Counted from the stretch's first letter, positions 34,749 through 45,893 are shown. The stretch: 64,000 nucleotides of DNA from Marchantia polymorpha subsp. ruderalis (GCA_037833965.1 AP031353.1:13332501-13396500), one strand, 5' to 3'. The notes: generated from the sequence alone by a model not told the origin. Program-made: numbers and translations.

Positions 34749-37700
34749 CTACACGCCTGCACGGAACCACGCTACACTACACTCCGCGGAACCTGTACTA
34801 CGTCTCCTGCGCGGCCGACTGCCGCGCACTAACTCTCTACCCTGCCACTCTTCCGCTCGACTGCGCAGTCCCAAACGCTGCAACGCCGCGGACACCTCCC
34901 CTTCGAGGGCGGACATGGTATCCTGTGCCTTCGACAGAAAGGCTTCGAGCTTCTTTGCTACCTTCCGCCGACTCCTACTGTCGCCTGACAACAACCCGGC
35001 TGCGCGCAATTCAAACTCACGCAGTGTGAGTTTCTCCTGCGCCTTCACTTCCCAGTGGGCGTAGCCCTTGAGACAGTGGGCGACTCGCCTCGCCGTCTCC
35101 ACCTTCGTGCGATCCGCCTCCTTCCTGCGATCCTCTTCAATTATCACTAATTGCGATTCGGCTTCAGCACGTTGCGCCCTCAATTCGCCACACTTTGACT
35201 GTAACCTGCGGATTAATTCTTCATCCGCCTGCCGTGCGAGCTGACATTGTTCCAACAACCGCGTCTGTCGCACGAGCTCCTCTGACAAAATCCGATTCTG
35301 GGCCTGCTCAGAATCGAGTGCCTCCTTGACCTTCACCTGCTCCTTGGTGAGCTCGCCCAGTTTCTCATCCTTCATCTTCTCGGAGTGCTTGTAGAATTTC
35401 TGATTAAGCTTGTACTGACCCCACAAGCACTCATGCTTCTCCTTCAAGTCCCTCAACTCCTGGTCCACTCTAGCTAATAGCTTGCTGGTGTGGACTTTAG
35501 TGCGAGTCCGCCTGCGCACTAACTCGATGTAAGATCCCGGCTGGAGTGGGTCGGCGTATTTATCGACCTTGCGATCCAAGTACCGCAGCAACGGAATCAC
35601 CTGCTCAGAGAGCGCCGCCGCCGGCGCTCCAACAATTTCCTCCTCCTCCTCGGTGTCTTCTGCTCCTGACATTTCTTCCGTGGAGCCTCCGTCGTCATCA
35701 TCCGAGTGGAGAATTTCAGTCGCCATTGATTGCGTCGGCGACTGCCCCGAGTGGGGCTGTACGTCGTCGACGTGCGCTGCCTGCGAGGGCACGGCTGCAG
35801 CCTCGCTGCTCGTCGCCAAAATGTCTAAGGCGGAAGGCGAATGTATCCGAGCGGCATCCCCGTCGCTCGCTGGTTGATTGCCTACCGCATTCTCTCTGTC
35901 TCCGTCGCCGAAGGCGGTCGAGCGGAGGGTGGCTGCGCGGGGTTTGATTGCGCATCGCGCATCGAGATTTCATCCCGCGGACAGTCACTCCGCTCCTCCG
36001 TCTGCTGCTCCCTTGATCGGTCCGTGGGGGCTGTGCCCGGCCCGTGCGCAGGCGCATTTGCCGGCGCCTTGTCCGCCGCGGGCGTAGCGCCGCGGACATC
36101 TATCGCCGAAGGCGACATGGCCGGGGGCCGCACGCCCGATGTTCCTTGGCCTATAGGCCCTACCGCCGAAGGCGCATCTATCGGCGGACTTCCCGCCGGT
36201 GGTGCGGCCTCCGCACGCTCTCTGCTCGTATCTCCTCGGCTCGAAGGCCCTGGCGCCGAAGGCGCAAATTGCGGCGCGTGGTGCGCCGGAGGGTCTGGCC
36301 CCGAGGGCCGGTGTCTCGTAGGCGGTTCTTCCGCCGGCTCCTTCCCCTTCCTGCGTTGGAACGGGGGTGATTCTTGCCTGTGCACAGGCGGCACGTGCGG
36401 AGGTGTCCTGTGCACAAGCGACCTGTGCACAGGTGAGCGCCTGTGCACAGGCGGACTGCTCCTTCCCACGCGTAAGCGTAGATCCACGTCCACTTGTGTT
36501 CGCCGGTCCGCGGAGGCTCGTCCGTCCGCGGAGGTTCGCCTGTGCGCAAACGGAATATCTGTCCGCATCGCACGTGGTAACTCCGGAGGCCCTTGGCCCG
36601 TAGGCGGCCTCTCTCCCGACGAGGTTGCAGCGTGGCCCGTTGCTCCTGCGGTCGTCCGCGCTTCCTCTCGCCTCTCTGGCGACGCACTTCCTATCTCCGT
36701 CGCAATCGTCGCCGTGTCCGCACTGTCAGCTGGTAACACCAGTCTGCGTGCCTTCTGCTTCGGCCGGCTGTATGGCTCGCACAGCGGCCGCGGTCGAATG
36801 GGAGCAGAGGGTTCTTGATGCTGCTCCTCTTCAGACTCTTCCCTCCATCGCCGCTTCCGCGGCACTCGCGCTGCAGGGGTGTGTCTCCCTTCGTCCCTCC
36901 GTCTTGATGGGGTAAAAGTCGGTGACTCCTCTGCATCAGTATCGACCTCGTTCTCCCGCACATACTTCCCGGGATGGTCGATGGACAATGGCGGAAAATG
37001 TTCAAGCTCCGCCGCTGTCAAACAATTCCGCTGTCGATAAAAATTGATGAGGAAAGGAGAAAGATGGTTTAGAGTTCCCCCCTTCTCCTCAAACGCGTGC
37101 TGTCGCATCACCCTGTGCAGGATGCTCGCCCAGTGAATTGGAGTTCCCTCGATGACGCACTCCACAAAAGAGACTTGCCACAATGTGATGTAGCAGGCGC
37201 GGTGCGGCTGCAGTAATTGCATCAGCGCCGCGGACAGAGTCCGGCGAAATCGATCCTTGTAATCACGGGTCCTGTACCCATTCTTGGTAGACCTCCCGGT
37301 CTTGAACAGCTCCACAAATTGCGCCTCTTCTTGCTTGGTCACCTTGATGCTCTCGCTGTCGAAAAGGAGATGCCCTGGCATGCCAGCACATCTTCCCAAC
37401 GCCTGCGCCCAATCTTGGACTGTCTACCGATCAACATGCGGACGCAATCCGCGCGAGGGTGGTCCCTGTGGCTCTAGCCACTCGCGCACCATATTCGCAC
37501 AGATGTAATTCCATCCCCATAGCAAGAAATCGAGCTCTCTTGCTATTAAGCGCTCCTCGAAGGCGCGCAGCCCGTTCTGCGGCAGGCGAAGTGGCACCAT
37601 CCGCAATCTGCTCGGTCTCGTCATTGCGTTCCTGGGGTTCGCTCGCCCGCTCATTCTACTTCCGCACCGCCCGTGCTTCTTTCTCTCTCGGCAAACTCTA

Positions 37701-37876
37701 ATCGCTCTCAATTCCAAATCACGCGCACTCACTTCTCCCTCAATCAACAAGAAATCTCCTGTGCGACGACGTCGAGAATGTTCCGCAGCCAGCAGATGGA
37801 TGCGCGCAGCGCGCACAAGAGATTGGAATCGCGAATTCAAGAATGGGACGTTCTCCGCCGCCCGGTCGAAGGTCAT
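34749..37876 (-). pseudogene. LTR-encoded protein in the 3' LTR, two lesions
   Basis: Starts at 37876. A TAG at 37424-37426 replaces the tryptophan of PHVDRW (residue 151). The frame then runs open 37423-35882. A 7-base deletion near 35895 (compare 47082-47100 in the 5' LTR) shifts the frame, and the coiled-coil part 35819-34749 continues in the new frame. Neither lesion is present in the 5' LTR copy. The product would be the transposon extra protein described at 15815. Confidence 0.88.
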
Positions 37877-39124
37877 GGTCGGCTCTTGGTCGTGAAGAAC
37901 GTCTCACTTGATGGCCGCGCCGGCTGTACGCTGGAACGGTCTTCGCTCTCACGCGCGGCTTCACGCTCCGCCGTCGTCGATTAAACTCTCACGCTCGAAT
38001 TGGCAGGATTTGAACTCCGCGAGCGTGTCACCCTGCGGACATGGGGGCGTAGTGCCGAAGGCGAGTTTTCCGCCTTGCGCGGTACACTTGTTCGTACCGT
38101 CCCTCGGCCAATCTCCCTCTGCCTTGACGCGTGTGTCCGCATGTCGGACAAAAATTCAACTCCTGCCTGTGCGCAGGCAGGAGCCTCGGCGGATCCTCCG
38201 CCGGTGCGGAACTTGAACATCCTCCTATGCACAGGCATTCGCCTGTGCGCAGGCGAATTCCGTCCACGGCGCTGCGCTGGCGCGGAAGGCGTTGACCGTG
38301 GTCAGCCGTCTCCGTCCAGTCTGTCCGTTCCTGGTCTCTCCGTCGGCGTTTCCGCCGCCGCAACTCCGTCCGTCCAAGAGCGCATCCCCCCGTGCCGTCC
38401 GCATGGTCCGTACCGATTGGATTACTCTGACGGCTCTTCCGACGTACGCGGCGCTGCGCTGGCGCGGAAGGCGCCGTACACTTTCTACCTCACAAGGCGC
38501 ATTTCTAGGGCCCAAGGCGGATTTTCCGCCGACGCCGAAGTGCCTGTGCACAGGCGAACGCCTGTGCGTAGGCGGACTTCGCGCCTTCCCTAACCCTACT
38601 TCGCCTGTGCACAGGCGAACGCCTTCGTCCGCGCATAGGACAAAACTTGAATCCCCCTTCCGCGTAGGCGGAATTCGCGCCGGTGGCGAACTCCTTCCGC
38701 CGTAGGCGACCGCCTCCGTTTCTTCCAGTAGCGATAACTCCCTAAGTCCTCATCCGTTCCAAGCGTTCTTGGGCTCGTTAGAATCAGCGCGTCGAGCTCT
38801 TTCCAACGGGATCCTAACTTGGCCAAGGCGCCCGAGGTTTGACCTAACTATGGAGGGTTTCCCTACAGCCGCGGACGCAACCTCCGAAGGCGGGTTTTGC
38901 GCCTTGCGCCGTAGAGATCCTATCTGCAGAGCGCGCAGGGAGGGTGGTGCCTGTCCTTACTGCGGCACCCCAAATCCCAGATTCTACAAGATCCCTCGAG
39001 AATCCCCGCGATCTTCCGGATTCACTCTGTTTTGATGTACCGAAGGCTATTTACAATGCTGCCAGGGTACAGTTTTCCAAAAATGTTTTAATTTCCTCAA
39101 AATTGCCAAAAGTGGGGTACCACA

Positions 39125-39138
39125 TGCCCCCCTCCTCA
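39125..39138 (-). other. Polypurine tract
   Basis: The minus strand reads TGAGGAGGGGGGCA directly before the 3' LTR start TGTGGTACC. It is the expected primer for plus-strand synthesis and lies 23 bases beyond the pol stop. Confidence 0.85.
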
Positions 39139-39161
39139 ATTGTGAGCGCCCACGCGAACAC

Positions 39162-42002
39162 TCACATGTGGTATTTCTTCAACCGCCACCCGTTCACTCG
39201 GGTGCCTAACAAATCGCCGGCCAGGTCCGCAAGTTGGATGGATCCATTCGGGAAGACTTCGACAACCCTGTAAGGTCCCATCCACCTTAGGTGCAGTTTG
39301 CCTGGGAATCTGGCATGCCTGCTGTCGTAGAGTAATGCCAAATCACCCGCCTGCAGGAGTACCGGTTTGATCTTTTTATCGTATCTCTCCTTTCGACGGA
39401 GCTGGATTTTCCTGGTGCGATCTTCGGCGTCTCTTCTCCTCTCATCCAGCAGCGTGACCTCCTGTAACCTGTAGAGCTGACTCTCCTCTGCGCCCATCCT
39501 CTGCAAATCCAACGTTCGTTGGGTGGGTACTTCAAATTCGATCGGGAGGATCGGGTGTTGCCCATAGACCAGAAAGTATGGTGTCTGCTTGGTCGTGATC
39601 TTCTCAGCTGTGCGGTACGCCCATAGAGCGGCTGCTAGCTTCGTATCCCAGTCGTGAGCGTGATTCACCGTGACCTTGAGTAGTATTTTACACAGCAGAC
39701 CATTGGACTTCTCCGTCAATCCATTTGCCTTGGGATTGTATGGAGTAGTCTTCCGGTGCTTGATGTGGAAATACCGTGTCAGATCTTCGATGATCTGATT
39801 CAGAAAATGCGTGCCCCGGTCGCTGACTAGCTCTAAGGGACATCCGTAGCGTGTGATGATCGACTCAAACAAGAATGCTGCCACTGTGGCAGCATCATCC
39901 CTTCTGGTGGCCCTGGCCTCTACCATTTTGGTGGCGTAGTCCGTTGCTACCAGAATGTAGCGCCTTCGTGTACTTCTAGTCACTGGTTGTATCGGCCCTA
40001 CAAAGTCAATACCCCACTTTTCGAAAGGTGCTAGAGGCATGATGGGAGTCAGGGGCCAGCGTGTTGTAGGCGTCGGTCTCCCCGTCCTCTGGCAACTGTC
40101 GCACTTGCGGATGTAATTGAGAACATCCTTAAACATGGTCGGCCACCAATACCCCGCATTTAGGATCTTTGTGACCGTGTTCCTGGTGGCATAGTGTCCA
40201 CCCGCCTCCTCTGTATGCATCGCACTCACTATTCTTGGTACCTCTGATTCCTCCAGGCATCTGCATAAGCGCTCATCTGCCATCTTCTTGAACAAAATCC
40301 CCTGCTGGAGTTGGTACGGACCTGCCTTATGAATAAAGACAGTTCGCTGTTCCAAATCCATGCCTTCGGGACACTGGAGGGTTAGCAGATATCGATACAG
40401 GTCGGCATAGCGGGACTCATGTCCTGCAGACAACTGAAATAACTCTTCATCTGGAAAATCGTCCACCAATTCCTCCTCTGTCGGCTGTGTCCATAATCGG
40501 GACAAGTAATCCGCATTTTCGTGGTGCACCCCTTTCCTGGTCTGGACTGTGTAGGTGAACTCTTGTAGTAACAACACCCACCTGGCGATCCGACCGGATA
40601 GGTCGGCTTTCTTGACTAGGTGTTGCAATGCGTAGTGGTCCACATGGAACACAAACTCGTAGCAGATTAGGTAGTGACGGAACTTTTTACAGGAGTACAC
40701 CATCCCCAACGCTTCTCTCTCCGTCGTGGTGTACTTCCGCTCTGCTAGAGACAGCTGTCGGCTCGCGAAGTAGATCGGGTAGTCCTTTTTGTTGTCATCC
40801 TTTTGACTCAGTACTACACCGATGGCGAATGCCGAGGTGTCAACGTAAACATGGAATGGTCGATTCCAGTCTGGACTCCTTAGTACGGGAGCAGTCGTGA
40901 GTTTCGCTTTAAGAGTCTCAAATGCTGACTGCTGGTTCGCACCCCAAGCATAAGGCTCGTCCTTCTTCAACAACTTGGTCAGGTCCGCCGCCAGTATTGC
41001 ATACAGGTGTATGAATCTTCGGTAGTAGCCCACATGACCCAGGAATGCTCGCAGCTCTCTTAGATTCGTGGGTGGTTCAAGCTCGAGTATAACCTTGACC
41101 TTCTCGATGTCCACCGCAATGCCGTCTGCCGAGACCCGATGCCCCAACAAGATCCCACTAGTCATAAAGAAAAAGCACTTCTCGGGATGCAGTGATAAAC
41201 TGCTCTCCCTACATTTATCGAAGGTCTGCTTCAAGTGACTTAGGTGTTCAGACCGCTTCCCAAAGACACAGAAGTCATCTATGAATATTTCCAGGAACTT
41301 CCTCAGTTGTTCCTGAAAGATATTGGTCATCATCCGTTGAAAGGTGGCAGGCGCGTTGCACAGACCGAAGGGCATCTTGTGGTATGCGTAAGTTCCCCAG
41401 TCGGTTGTGAACGTAGTTTTATCCTTGTCCTGTTCACGGATAGACACCTGATTGTAACCTGAGAACCCATCCAGGAAGCTATAACATTCATGTCCGGCAA
41501 CATGGTCTAGAATGGCATCCGTGAATGGTAACGGGTGATGATCCTTGCGTGTTGCTGCATTCAACTTCCGGAAATCCTGACACACTCGTATCTTACCCGT
41601 CAACTTCTTGGGTACGATAACAATCGGCGACACCCACTCGCTGCTGAGCACAGGGTAAATAATTCCAGCGCTCAAGTACTTATCTATCTCCTCTTTAACT
41701 AGCAAGGAGTATTTTGGGTTGAGGCGATACTGGCGCTGTCGTATGGGTACTGAGTCGTCCAGTAAATCGATACGGTGTTCCCCGTACCGCGCAGGTATCC
41801 CCTTCATGTCTTCGATCTTCCAGGCGAAGACGTCGACATAATGGCTAAGGAATGCCTGTACTTTCCTTAGCTCGTCTCCTCTCACCGCGCTTGATACCTT
41901 CAAGCACTTGCCGGGACTGAGTTGTACTTCGTGACAGTCACTAGGGTCGACAATGCCCTCGGTGTGACTCGTCTCACTCCTTCCCAGTCCCACAGTTAAT
42001 TG
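39162..42002 (-). CDS. pol: Pol: reverse transcriptase, RNase H, integrase (readthrough extension)
   Basis: The frame follows the UAG at 42005-42003 directly; the first possible initiator is only GTG (41993), so it is most likely made by readthrough. Counting from that GTG: RT about residues 100-290 with FIDDF at 237-241; RNase H about 380-500 (VYVDTSAFAIG; TTTEREAL; FHVDHYAL); integrase zinc-binding region 593-634 (H-x-H then CDSC); and catalytic core D663 (WGIDFVG), D725 (VSDRGTHF) and E761 (GLTEKSNG). The C-terminus FPGKLHLRWMGPYRVVEVFPNGS then VNGWRLKKYHM has no chromodomain. All catalytic residues are present and there are no internal stops, so it looks functional. It copies element RNA and integrates the DNA. 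Confidence 0.95.
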   Translation of the reverse strand, partial: QLTVGLGRSETSHTEGIVDPSDCHEVQLSPGKCLKVSSAVRGDELRKVQAFLSHYVDVFAWKIEDMKGIPARYGEHRIDLLDDSVPIRQRQYRLNPKYSLLVKEEIDKYLSAGIIYPVLSSEWVSPIVIVPKKLTGKIRVCQDFRKLNAATRKDHHPLPFTDAILDHVAGHECYSFLDGFSGYNQVSIREQDKDKTTFTTDWGTYAYHKMPFGLCNAPATFQRMMTNIFQEQLRKFLEIFIDDFCVFGKRSEHLSHLKQTFDKCRESSLSLHPEKCFFFMTSGILLGHRVSADGIAVDIEKVKVILELEPPTNLRELRAFLGHVGYYRRFIHLYAILAADLTKLLKKDEPYAWGANQQSAFETLKAKLTTAPVLRSPDWNRPFHVYVDTSAFAIGVVLSQKDDNKKDYPIYFASRQLSLAERKYTTTEREALGMVYSCKKFRHYLICYEFVFHVDHYALQHLVKKADLSGRIARWVLLLQEFTYTVQTRKGVHHENADYLSRLWTQPTEEELVDDFPDEELFQLSAGHESRYADLYRYLLTLQCPEGMDLEQRTVFIHKAGPYQLQQGILFKKMADERLCRCLEESEVPRIVSAMHTEEAGGHYATRNTVTKILNAGYWWPTMFKDVLNYIRKCDSCQRTGRPTPTTRWPLTPIMPLAPFEKWGIDFVGPIQPVTRSTRRRYILVATDYATKMVEARATRRDDAATVAAFLFESIITRYGCPLELVSDRGTHFLNQIIEDLTRYFHIKHRKTTPYNPKANGLTEKSNGLLCKILLKVTVNHAHDWDTKLAAALWAYRTAEKITTKQTPYFLVYGQHPILPIEFEVPTQRTLDLQRMGAEESQLYRLQEVTLLDERRRDAEDRTRKIQLRRKERYDKKIKPVLLQAGDLALLYDSRHARFPGKLHLRWMGPYRVVEVFPNGSIQLADLAGDLLGTRVNGWRLKKYHM

Positions 42003-42005
42003 CTA
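41997..42005 (-). promoter_or_regulatory. Readthrough stop context UAG-CAA-UUA between gag-pro and pol
   Basis: On the minus strand the gag-pro frame ends GAC GAA TAG CAA TTA ACT GTG GGA, and the pol frame is the same frame. UAG followed by CAA-UUA is the tobacco mosaic virus replicase readthrough context (CARYYA rule). No frameshift is needed. It would set a low Pol:Gag ratio through tRNA suppression of UAG. Confidence 0.8.
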
Positions 42006-44834
42006 TTCGTCTTCCGGCTGAATAGCTTCCGGCTCTTCTTCTTCTCCCACCGAACAGCAGGCAACGAATCCCACGAAGTAATCGGATTCGGTACCACTGG
42101 AATCCGATCGCGCGGTCGACTCACTGTCCTCGCCCGATGTGTAACCTGCACTTGTCGATGGGGTCTCTCCTTCGTGTCTGACCCTATTCCAGGGCACCGT
42201 AATGGTCTTGGTCGGTTCCGAAGGATGAGGAAACTTAAGGCGATGTCGTCGCCAATCACATCTGACTTGTGCACCATATAGCCATGGTCGCCCGAGCAGA
42301 ACGTCATAGCCCTGCTTCATCATCGGTTGAAGGATGATATACGTCAACCGAAAGTCCGCACCCCCGATGATCGTCTTGACATTGCGCAGCATACCTGCAG
42401 GCATTCTCCGCGTCTGATCCGCTAATCTCAACACACGCTTCGAGGGTTCGTATTGACTGAACCCCAAGGCTCTCGCTGTATCCTCCGTCATTATGTTGAC
42501 TCCTGATCCAGAGTCGATTGGCACTCTGCGTACACAACATCCTGCTATCTCCACATCGATCTCTGGTGGCCCTTGGTCTTCGCTCTCCACTTGATATACT
42601 TGAGAGGATGTGGATGCGCGCGGCTTCCGCGGATGCCGTAGCGAAAGCATCAACATTCTCCGATACGTCTTATTGTCCTCCAAGAGCTGCTTGAACGTGA
42701 TGTTCACTTTTCGACTCCCGAGATCTTCGACCAAGTCATAGTGGGCGCGTTGGGGCGCCGGGGTCGGCGACGCTCTGCGAGGTTCCACGGTGGCTGCTAA
42801 CTTCGCCCCAAGGGAGGAGGTCAAGTCTGGCCGCGGTGGGTCCTTTTGAGTGCGGATCGCTTCCTGCAACAGGTTGGCTACCTCGTTGCGGATATCCGGA
42901 GCATAGTTACGTTTCAGTAGGCGCACTGGCTCGTCCTCGACTGCTGTCTGGGGGCGCACTGCTGGTGCCTCCCGCGTAGCCGAAGACTTCCGAGCAGGTC
43001 GCGAGTCGGCCTTGCTGGATGTCTTCTCCTTCCCTTTTCCCGTCCGGTCGTCGGTTCTCCGTTCGTGCTTGCGAGTGTCCCGCTCTTGCTCCTTCGATTT
43101 CTTGGAACTACGAGTTTCGACCCGTGCGCACATAACCTCTTCAGCCGGCCATTCTTCGTCTTCGCCATCCCCGTCTGAACCTACTTCGACCTGGTTAACT
43201 TGGACGTCCTCCTTGGCAGGAGTGTTCACAAATCGTACCGCTGGCCGAGGGACTGGTGGCTGATCACACTCTGGCGCAGTATGCCCGATCTTCTTGCAAT
43301 TACTACATGTCGGAGCATAATCGTTTCGCCTTTTTGGATGGGGACACTGCGGTGAGAAGTGCCCAACTTCCCCGCAATTATAACAAGCTCGCGGTGGCGG
43401 TGGGTCAAACGTCCCTGGAAGTGCTCTCCGCCTCACGGGTACTGTAGTGGCCCGATCCACCGGGATATATCGTGGGACTTGCATTGCTGAAACTGCAGGA
43501 GGGGTAGGAACCGACTGGACGGCGTAGGCTGTCTCTTCGCTAGCCTCTCCATAGTACTGAGGGTGCTCTCCATAGTACGGTTGTGCCCACTCTACTGCGT
43601 TGACTGGATATGACGGACGGGTGGTAAGGCACTCGGTGTTTGCATGTCCCACCGCCCCGCACGTAGTACACCATAAGTTCGCTCGCACTCTCCCGGGTGA
43701 TTTTCGGCGATCATGCCCGCCTACCACTTGAACCTTGAGATCGGCGAAGTCCTTCACCAGGGTCTCCATCTTCGAGGCTATGTCTCCCGGCGCTCTGTCC
43801 GTAGTCACTCGTCGGGTGCCCTTTTTCTTCGCTGACCCATGCTTCTTCCTCTTCTTCTCCTCCTCCGACGATGAGGTTTCCTCTTCTTCGGATGAGGAAC
43901 GGTTCTCGTCCGAAGACGATTCCTCCGATGACGGAGTTGTACCTCTACGTCGTCTTCGCCCTCCCTTCGGTTTTCGCTCTTTCGACTCCTGTCTCTCTCT
44001 CCCTCTCCGGTTGAGAGTGGAAGTTTCGAAGGCTTCCGCCGATGCAATCACATCCTCAATAGTGTCGCACTTACTGCGTCGGCAAAAAGTCTCCATCTCC
44101 CGAGTTAAACCGGTCACGTACCAATCCACAGCTTGTTGTACCGAGAAAGGGGACCCTGGTCCTGTTTTCGGTATTCTGTCGAGGAGGTCCAGAAATCTCT
44201 CAGTGTAGTCACGCAGACTCTCCTTCTTCTCTCGCTGCAAATTACGTAACTTTGTTAAAACCCGGCTGTCGTAGCCGAGCTCGCGAAAGCGGCGAAGGAA
44301 CTTCTCCTTCAGCTGGGCCCATGTTGTCAACCCAGTCGGATCGATACTCTCGTGATTGTACCAACTCCTCGCTTTCTTCCGCAGAAGGCTTGGAAAGATC
44401 CTTAGTCGGTCGTCGTCTGCGATCTCGCGATTGGCAATAGACACCGATTCGAACAACTTGATGTATGAATCTGCATCGTCGTCATCCCCACTCCCTTTGT
44501 ACTTCGGGTAGGAATGTTTAGTAATCGGCTGAGGTAGCCGCACATTGGCTTGTCCGTCCGCCATCGGTGTGTCTGTCGACGGTCTTCGGGCGGTCGGTTC
44601 TACTTCACGAGGCGGGTCCGTGCAAGGAATATCTAGTAGAACTGTAAGCACCAAGTTTGGTTCCGAGTCGCCGGGGGTAGGTTCCCCAAGGATGTCGGCC
44701 GAACTAGGCTTAGGTACTCTTTTTGGTGTTTTCTTGTTTTGACGCCGTGTCTCTTCCACGGCCTTCTCTGAATCTCGTCGGAACTTGCGGACAGCTCTAG
44801 CACTTAGGTTGCTCCCGCCAGCCCCAGTCGACAT
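42003..44834 (-). CDS. gag-pro: Gag-protease polyprotein, 943 aa
   Basis: The ATG is at 44834, 87 bases after the 5' LTR. Residues about 105-260 form a gypsy-type capsid domain (YPKYKGSGDDD..., WYNHES...TWAQLKEKFLRRF, LRDYTERFLDLLDRI). Residues 290-345 are an Arg/Ser/Glu low-complexity stretch. Three CCHC zinc knuckles lie at 389-402, 484-497 and 510-523; the wide gap between the first and second is unusual. A basic linker 570-625 follows. The aspartic protease is at about 755-870, with active site PIDSGSG (772-778) and the C-terminal LLGRPWL motif (846-852). An acidic/Ser tail runs to the UAG. It packages element RNA and processes the polyprotein. No stops or frameshifts. Confidence 0.95.
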   Translation of the reverse strand: MSTGAGGSNLSARAVRKFRRDSEKAVEETRRQNKKTPKRVPKPSSADILGEPTPGDSEPNLVLTVLLDIPCTDPPREVEPTARRPSTDTPMADGQANVRLPQPITKHSYPKYKGSGDDDDADSYIKLFESVSIANREIADDDRLRIFPSLLRKKARSWYNHESIDPTGLTTWAQLKEKFLRRFRELGYDSRVLTKLRNLQREKKESLRDYTERFLDLLDRIPKTGPGSPFSVQQAVDWYVTGLTREMETFCRRSKCDTIEDVIASAEAFETSTLNRRGRERQESKERKPKGGRRRRRGTTPSSEESSSDENRSSSEEEETSSSEEEKKRKKHGSAKKKGTRRVTTDRAPGDIASKMETLVKDFADLKVQVVGGHDRRKSPGRVRANLWCTTCGAVGHANTECLTTRPSYPVNAVEWAQPYYGEHPQYYGEASEETAYAVQSVPTPPAVSAMQVPRYIPVDRATTVPVRRRALPGTFDPPPPRACYNCGEVGHFSPQCPHPKRRNDYAPTCSNCKKIGHTAPECDQPPVPRPAVRFVNTPAKEDVQVNQVEVGSDGDGEDEEWPAEEVMCARVETRSSKKSKEQERDTRKHERRTDDRTGKGKEKTSSKADSRPARKSSATREAPAVRPQTAVEDEPVRLLKRNYAPDIRNEVANLLQEAIRTQKDPPRPDLTSSLGAKLAATVEPRRASPTPAPQRAHYDLVEDLGSRKVNITFKQLLEDNKTYRRMLMLSLRHPRKPRASTSSQVYQVESEDQGPPEIDVEIAGCCVRRVPIDSGSGVNIMTEDTARALGFSQYEPSKRVLRLADQTRRMPAGMLRNVKTIIGGADFRLTYIILQPMMKQGYDVLLGRPWLYGAQVRCDWRRHRLKFPHPSEPTKTITVPWNRVRHEGETPSTSAGYTSGEDSESTARSDSSGTESDYFVGFVACCSVGEEEEPEAIQPEDE

Positions 44835-44880
44835 TCACCGAGCATGGCTGCTCGTAAAAACCCCGGTGTTGACGCAACTG

Positions 44881-44898
44881 TCCCCGGCAGCGGCGCCA
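44881..44898 (-). other. Primer-binding site, tRNA-Asp type
   Basis: The minus strand TGGCGCCGCTGCCGGGGA matches the tRNA-Asp-type PBS of Athila-like elements (TGGCGCCGTTGCCGGGGA) with one difference. It is separated from the LTR end (44921) by 22 bases instead of the usual few. The spacer holds a small inverted repeat AAGAAG/CTTCTT. Confidence 0.9.
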
Positions 44899-45884
44899 AA
44901 AAGAAGTTGTCGGCTTCTTATGTAATAACCCACTAAAGGCTAAAACTGCAATATAGTGGTAGAAAGGTCGAACCCACAGGGACAGAGGAACACACAGGGT
45001 ACAAAGTGTCACGTTTTAACAGACTATTGAGGAGTTTGAATTCTCAGGCAACTGTCACTCCCAGAAATACTGCAAGTGTCCACTCGGAGCGCACTCGGAG
45101 GTCGCACAGTGCAGCGTAACACACACACACACACACACCTGAAACTACAGAAACACAACCCAGAGATCCGTTAGGACCTCTACTTCAAGATTTCAGGGGG
45201 AAAGTCTCTCACGAGCACACTCGGCAAAGCTGCGGGCAGTGACTTCCAACTCCGGCTTTTACAACACTTCCACTAGCTTGCTGCTAGTGTAGGAAACCCG
45301 GTTTGGACTGCCTACTTCGGATCGAAGTCACTCCTACGCGGTGAACAACACTCTCAACTCACAAAACGCGCAGAGAACACAGGTCCGCACTGAAGGACTC
45401 ACTGTGAAACATTCCATAACACAACAACAGTCTATTGAAGAGTTTGAATTCTCAGGCACTTGTCATTCCCAGAAATACTACAGGGGTTACCCTCAAGGCA
45501 CCTGCTGCAGCGTAACCTGAATTTACAACCAAGGCTTACACGAAGTAGCAAAACTTCACTTTGGCATTCAGGGGAAAAATCCCAAGGGAGTACAATCAGA
45601 AAGAAACACTCGAAGGTGTAGGGGCGAAACTGTTCAAGTATCTAACTAGTCACTGGCTCTGAGCATCGGCAGTGACCCGCAGGTGCAGATCCGAACTACT
45701 CAAGTCTCTAACCAATGTACTAGCTCTGAACATTCGGCCGCAGGCCTTCAGCTACAAAATGCGGAACGCTAAGTTGTAACTCCTCATGCGTGGTGACAGA
45801 ACTCAAGGACACAAACACGCAAAGGAAATGGGTTCCTGATCTGCACTTCTGATGGGAAAGAACTCCAGGCAAAACGCCTGGAAC

Positions 45885-45893
45885 TATTTTATA
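45885..45893 (-). promoter_or_regulatory. TATA box of the 5' LTR (genomic RNA promoter)
   Basis: TATAAAATA on the minus strand; the CCAGGC/GCCTGG hairpin follows. The expected RNA start is near 45855-45863. This is the only clear core promoter upstream of gag. Confidence 0.7.

Larger units (their letters stand above)
33739..39124 (-). repeat. 3' LTR of the full-length element (5386 bp)
   Basis: TGTGGTACCCCAC (39124) to GTGGGTTATTACA (33739). It contains the hairpin-rich 1.25 kb, the LTR frame and, after the TATA at 34712-34704, the R/U5 kilobase. Because genomic RNA runs to R of this LTR, its U3 with the long frame would be part of the RNA, 3' of pol. By eye it differs from the 5' LTR at a few dozen scattered places, including a 7-base deletion near 35900. 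Confidence 0.95.
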
